Assembly: GCF_001424985.1 (NCBI RefSeq)
Contig: NZ_LMDA01000028.1
Span: 96,343 to 160,342 of the forward strand
Reading direction: 5' to 3'
Source: Rhizobium sp. Root1212
GTDB taxonomy: Bacteria > Pseudomonadota > Alphaproteobacteria > Rhizobiales > Rhizobiaceae
Length of the DNA stretch: 64,000 nt
The position numbers and the translations under genes were made by a program. Below the pieces are notes generated by a model. The model saw only the letters and a list, made by a program, of their open reading frames with translations. It had not been told where the DNA came from and searched no databases. Within the stretch, counting starts at the first letter, position 1. Each line of letters opens with the position of its first letter. Below are positions 63,045 through 64,000 of the stretch, piece by piece.

Positions 63045-63926
63045 ATGAATGATCTGGATTTGAGTCTGCTTCGGGCCTTCGTAGCGACAGCTGAATGTGG
63101 AAGCGTCAGTGCTGCCGCGCAGCGATTGGCGCGGACGCAGGGTGCTGTCAGCATGCAACTTCGCCGGCTTGAGGAGAACCTTCAAGCGAAGCTGCTGAAG
63201 CGGAGCAGCCGAGGCATGACCATGACCGAAGCGGGCGAGGTTCTCTTGCCCTATGCTCAAACAATTCTGGGTTTGAGCGGCAGCGCACGCCGGGCACTCT
63301 CGGAACAGCATGTCCGGCCGATCCGCTTCGGCATGACAGAAGACATTGCGGTTGGATCGCTCCCGAAGGCTCTTGAGCTTTTTGCTGCATCCTATCCCGA
63401 TGTTTCTCTCGATCTGACGATCGCCGGAAGCAGGGCTCTTTCGGAGAAACTTGCGCTCGGCCTGCTCGACGTGGTCATCGGTGACCCTGATGAAGTAGGC
63501 ATGAAGCCGGTCTCCCGATGGCAGGTGCCGCTGCAATGGGTGGCATCGCGCGATTTCCGCGCTTGCAAGGAAACGCCTCTGCCTTTGGTCCTCTTTGATA
63601 CGCCCTGTACCTGGAACGGCAAAATGATGAAGGCTCTCGACGAGATCGGCAGGCCGTGGAGACGGGCTGTCACGACCACCTCGCTCTCCTCCATCCAATC
63701 CGCCGTCGAGGCGGGACTGGGCGTCGCCGTACTGCTCGATGCTGGCACCCAACGGGACAGAATGAAGGTGCTCGGCATTGCAGACGGGATGCCACCGGCG
63801 CCAACGGTGGAATTCGGAATCTTCATTCCCGACGCCGGCGATCTCTCGCGGGGCGCGATCGGTGGTCTGTGGCGCTTCATCGCAGATGAACTCCAGATCT
63901 GCGAAGGCGCTTCAACCAAGAAATGA
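63045..63926 (+). CDS. LysR family transcriptional regulator
   Basis: 293 residues. N-terminal LysR HTH: LSLLRAFVATAECGSVSAAA, QRLARTQGAVSMQLRRLEEN. The C-terminal type 2 periplasmic-binding-like effector domain starts near residue 90 (IRFGMTEDIAVGSLPKALEL). ATG 63,045 is the family-typical start; an in-frame upstream start at 62,970 is unlikely. Likely regulator of the divergent RhtA-like exporter. Confidence 0.92.
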   Translation: MNDLDLSLLRAFVATAECGSVSAAAQRLARTQGAVSMQLRRLEENLQAKLLKRSSRGMTMTEAGEVLLPYAQTILGLSGSARRALSEQHVRPIRFGMTEDIAVGSLPKALELFAASYPDVSLDLTIAGSRALSEKLALGLLDVVIGDPDEVGMKPVSRWQVPLQWVASRDFRACKETPLPLVLFDTPCTWNGKMMKALDEIGRPWRRAVTTTSLSSIQSAVEAGLGVAVLLDAGTQRDRMKVLGIADGMPPAPTVEFGIFIPDAGDLSRGAIGGLWRFIADELQICEGASTKK

Positions 63927-64000
63927 CCGAAGCCATCAACGGAACATGGTCGTCAGGTGCTGACGTGTCCAACCCGGAAGATTTGGTCGCCGGGCTCAGC

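Noticed and set aside
63927..64000. Right edge of the window
   Set aside because: Only 74 nt; no gene or site can be supported.

Overview
The window looks like an alphaproteobacterial chromosome from the Rhizobiaceae (Rhizobium, Sinorhizobium/Ensifer, Agrobacterium or Shinella type). The reasons are the high GC content, the sthA / CorA-like / radC / map / sfsA / phaC / aminotransferase / hom / recJ neighbourhood, a two-domain cold-shock protein followed by DUF192, an NDUFA4-type complex I subunit, tRNA genes with encoded CCA, and a LexA box of the alphaproteobacterial GTTC-N7-GTTC type.

Region 1 (1-18,870) is host backbone: central metabolism (transhydrogenase, polyhydroxyalkanoate synthase, aminotransferase, homoserine dehydrogenase), DNA repair (RadC, RecJ), methionine aminopeptidase, three tandem tRNA-Glu genes, tRNA-Arg, tRNA-Pro, several small conserved proteins and a GlxA-type AraC regulator. 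One membrane-protein gene (15,453-16,040) is a pseudogene with two in-frame TAG codons.

Region 2 (18,873-about 51,590) is a nearly complete temperate siphovirus-type prophage. Its left edge is a 49-nt copy of the 3' half of tRNA-Lys(UUU), next to a tyrosine integrase. Then come an early module (excisionase-like HTH, primase-helicase, GGAAA/TTTCC repeat cluster), a leftward two-gene regulator operon with palindromic operators, a hairpin-rich intergenic region, an HNH gene, terS, a free-standing HNH homing endonuclease, terL, portal, protease, HK97 capsid, connectors, tail tube, tail chaperones joined by a predicted -1 frameshift (GGGAAAC), tape measure, tail tip, beta-helix tail fibre, and a lysis cassette (GH24 endolysin, overlapping Rz/Rz1 spanins, holin-like protein). 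Two genes run against the structural operon (35,836-36,069 and a lipoprotein at 38,467-38,829) and look like morons. After the lysis genes is a Panacea (DUF4065) gene coupled to a coiled-coil/two-TM membrane protein gene broken by one in-frame TAG. This resembles a PanA-type toxin-antitoxin or phage-exclusion pair.

Region 3 (51,600-64,000) is accessory DNA: a LexA box before small ORFs with a 12-C tract, a GNAT acetyltransferase, an HxlR-type regulator, DUF1127 and DUF6894 proteins, a Lar-like zinc protein, one intact IS66-family element with a perfect 8-bp target duplication, an NADP-dependent oxidoreductase, AraC and LysR regulators and two EamA exporters. I see neither the second att copy nor a complete tRNA-Lys gene, so the integrated element probably extends beyond the right edge of the window, or its right end has decayed.
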